The position numbers were made by a program, and so were the translations under genes. Shown piece by piece: positions 62,935-64,000 of a stretch of DNA of 64,000 bases. Source of the stretch: Cristatella mucedo (Eukaryota > Bryozoa > Phylactolaemata > Cristatellidae). The stretch is taken from assembly GCA_009760855.2 (NCBI GenBank), contig WPIO01000013.1, forward strand, positions 4,956,501 through 5,020,500, given 5' to 3'. Each line of letters begins with the position of its first letter. Positions within the stretch are counted from its first letter, which is position 1. The notes below the pieces were generated by a model. The model had not been told where the DNA came from and ran no database searches. It saw nothing but the letters and a program-made list of their open reading frames with translations.

Positions 62935-62993
62935 ACAGTGACTGGGTGAAGATCAAGTTCTCTTAGGTCGCTATACAAATGGCTTGTTATTTG
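62935..62993 (+). repeat. SINE-B tail fragment
   Basis: GAAGATCAAGTTCTCTTAGG, TCGCTATACAAATGGCTTGT. Confidence 0.6.
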
Positions 62994-63084
62994 TGTTATT
63001 AATTTAGAAATGATTTTTGGTCAAGGATATTTTTACCAATAACAGTGCAAAGGCAATGAATCGATCGAGCGAATTCTAACTAAT

Positions 63085-64000
63085 GTTAGTAATAATAATA
63101 ATGATACATTTGTGTAGCGCTATTAGACACCTTAGTCTCTTTCTAGGTACTTTACACTTTACTCTATACTATAAAGCAGCGGTTCTCATCCTGTGGGTCG
63201 CGACTCCTTTGGGGCTCGAACGACCCTTTCACATGGGTCGCCCAAGACCATCGGAAAACACGCATTTCCACATTTTGCACACAATAATTTTATGGTTGGG
63301 GGTTGCCACAACATGAGGAATGTATTAAAGGGTCACGGTATTTTGAAGAATGAGAACCACTGCTCTAAAGGCACCATGATCAAATGGTTAGTGGTATCTT
63401 GATCAACGTAAACAAGCGTAACATAGTTAAAGGTGACATGCACAGGGTCAACATGCATAAATTGTTTGTGGCAGCATGGGCAGTGTCAGCTCGCATAAGC
63501 ACATAAAGGACAAACCTCAGGGACCCACTAAATCCTGTCTTAAACAAGTGTGTTTTCAAGTTCTTTTTTAATTTGATCAAGTCACGGGATGTTGTGACGC
63601 AAGTCGGGAGTGAGTTCCAGGCTTTGGGAGTTTTCGAACTACATGCACGGTCTCTAAAGGATTTGAGGTTTGTACGAGGTATTGGTAAACAGCTAGTTTC
63701 CGAAAAGCGGGTGGTACGATGCTTGGCCTGGTTGGGGAGTAGATCTGAGAGATAGGCTGGACCCGAAGAACGAAGGGACCTAAAAGTGAGCGACAAAACC
63801 TTGAAGTAAATGCACTGCTAAATGGGAGCCAGTGCAGGTTGGCGACAAGTGGTGTGATGTGGCAACTGCGATGCTCATGACAGACAAGCCTAGCTGCAGT
63901 TTTGCACCAGCTGTAAGCGCCTGATTGCACAGGCCGGTAGACCAGCAAGTAGTAGGTTATTGAAGACGAGATATGGTGTCGCAGATGCATGGACCAATTT
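63085..64000 (-). pseudogene. LINE-A copy running off the window, interrupted by a SPIN-like element
   Basis: The 3' tail is at 63090-63176 and 63363-63500. The ORF2 C-terminal segment (RSCHITPLVANLHWLPFSSA, LRSSGPAYLSDLLPNQAKHR, PKAWNSLPTC) is at 63560-63960. Stops and frameshifts are present. Confidence 0.8.
63177..63362 (+). mobile_element. SPIN-like hAT miniature transposon (non-autonomous)
   Basis: 186 bases with terminal inverted repeats CAGCGGTTCTCAT and ATGAGAACCACTG (12 of 13 pair). Flanking 8-bp direct repeats CTATAAAG and CTCTAAAG (7 of 8) are the target duplication expected for hAT elements. The interior (CTGTGGGTCGCGACTCCTTT, CGAACGACCCTTTCACATGG, GACCATCGGAAAACACGCAT, and near the end ATTTTATGGTTGGGGGTTGC) matches the SPIN (SPACE INVADERS) family as I know it from tetrapods. 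No transposase is encoded. It sits inside the LINE-A tail, so it is younger than that LINE copy. Confidence 0.85.

Overview
This window looks like nuclear DNA from an animal, most likely an invertebrate. Coding sequence sits in short GC-rich exons with GT-AG introns of 37 bases to about 5.4 kb. The rest is full of tRNA-derived SINEs, decayed non-LTR retrotransposons (LINEs) and long dinucleotide tracts. I cannot name the species. A lophotrochozoan fits the gene set and repeats, but that is a guess.

Four protein-coding genes can be supported, all recognised from conserved motifs without database searches. (1) At the left edge, + strand, is the last exon of POP1, a protein subunit of RNase P/MRP (701-1605). 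(2) On the - strand, 4871-10704, is an acyl-protein thioesterase/lysophospholipase (LYPLA family) in at least five recognisable exons, including a 32-base microexon and a 45-base last exon; one middle exon and the N-terminus were not found. (3) On the - strand, 20149-31907, is H6PD, the ER hexose-6-phosphate dehydrogenase fused to 6-phosphogluconolactonase, in five exons whose phases all match; the start codon exon is missing. (4) On the - strand, 42378-55553, is a channel with a TRPV-type membrane core behind an unusually long stack of about 18 ankyrin repeats, in six phase-consistent exons giving about 1,403 residues.

Layout: 1-1605 end of POP1; 1606-4870 intergenic with SINEs; 4871-10704 thioesterase; about 10.7-20.1 kb intergenic with LINE remnants and small duplications; 20.1-31.9 kb H6PD with repeat-filled introns; 31.9-42.4 kb intergenic with an exact 267-bp tandem duplication and (GA)n, (CA)n tracts; 42.4-55.6 kb ankyrin-TRPV gene; 55.6-64 kb intergenic, ending with a LINE interrupted by a SPIN-like hAT miniature transposon. 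The genes do not form a pathway: they serve RNA processing, lipid deacylation, NADPH supply in the ER, and cation conduction.

Repeats fall into a few families, named here only for convenience. SINE-A has a tRNA-like head with a B-box-like GGTTCGAATCC. SINE-B is a second tRNA-headed family whose 3' tail resembles that of LINE-A, an L2/CR1-like element. LINE-B is a second RT-encoding family with a different 3' end. All copies seen are truncated or carry stops.

The strongest observations are the ankyrin-rich TRPV-like channel and the SPIN-like hAT element with matching termini and a near-perfect 8-bp target duplication. I saw no CRISPR array, rRNA, convincing tRNA gene or prokaryotic operon.
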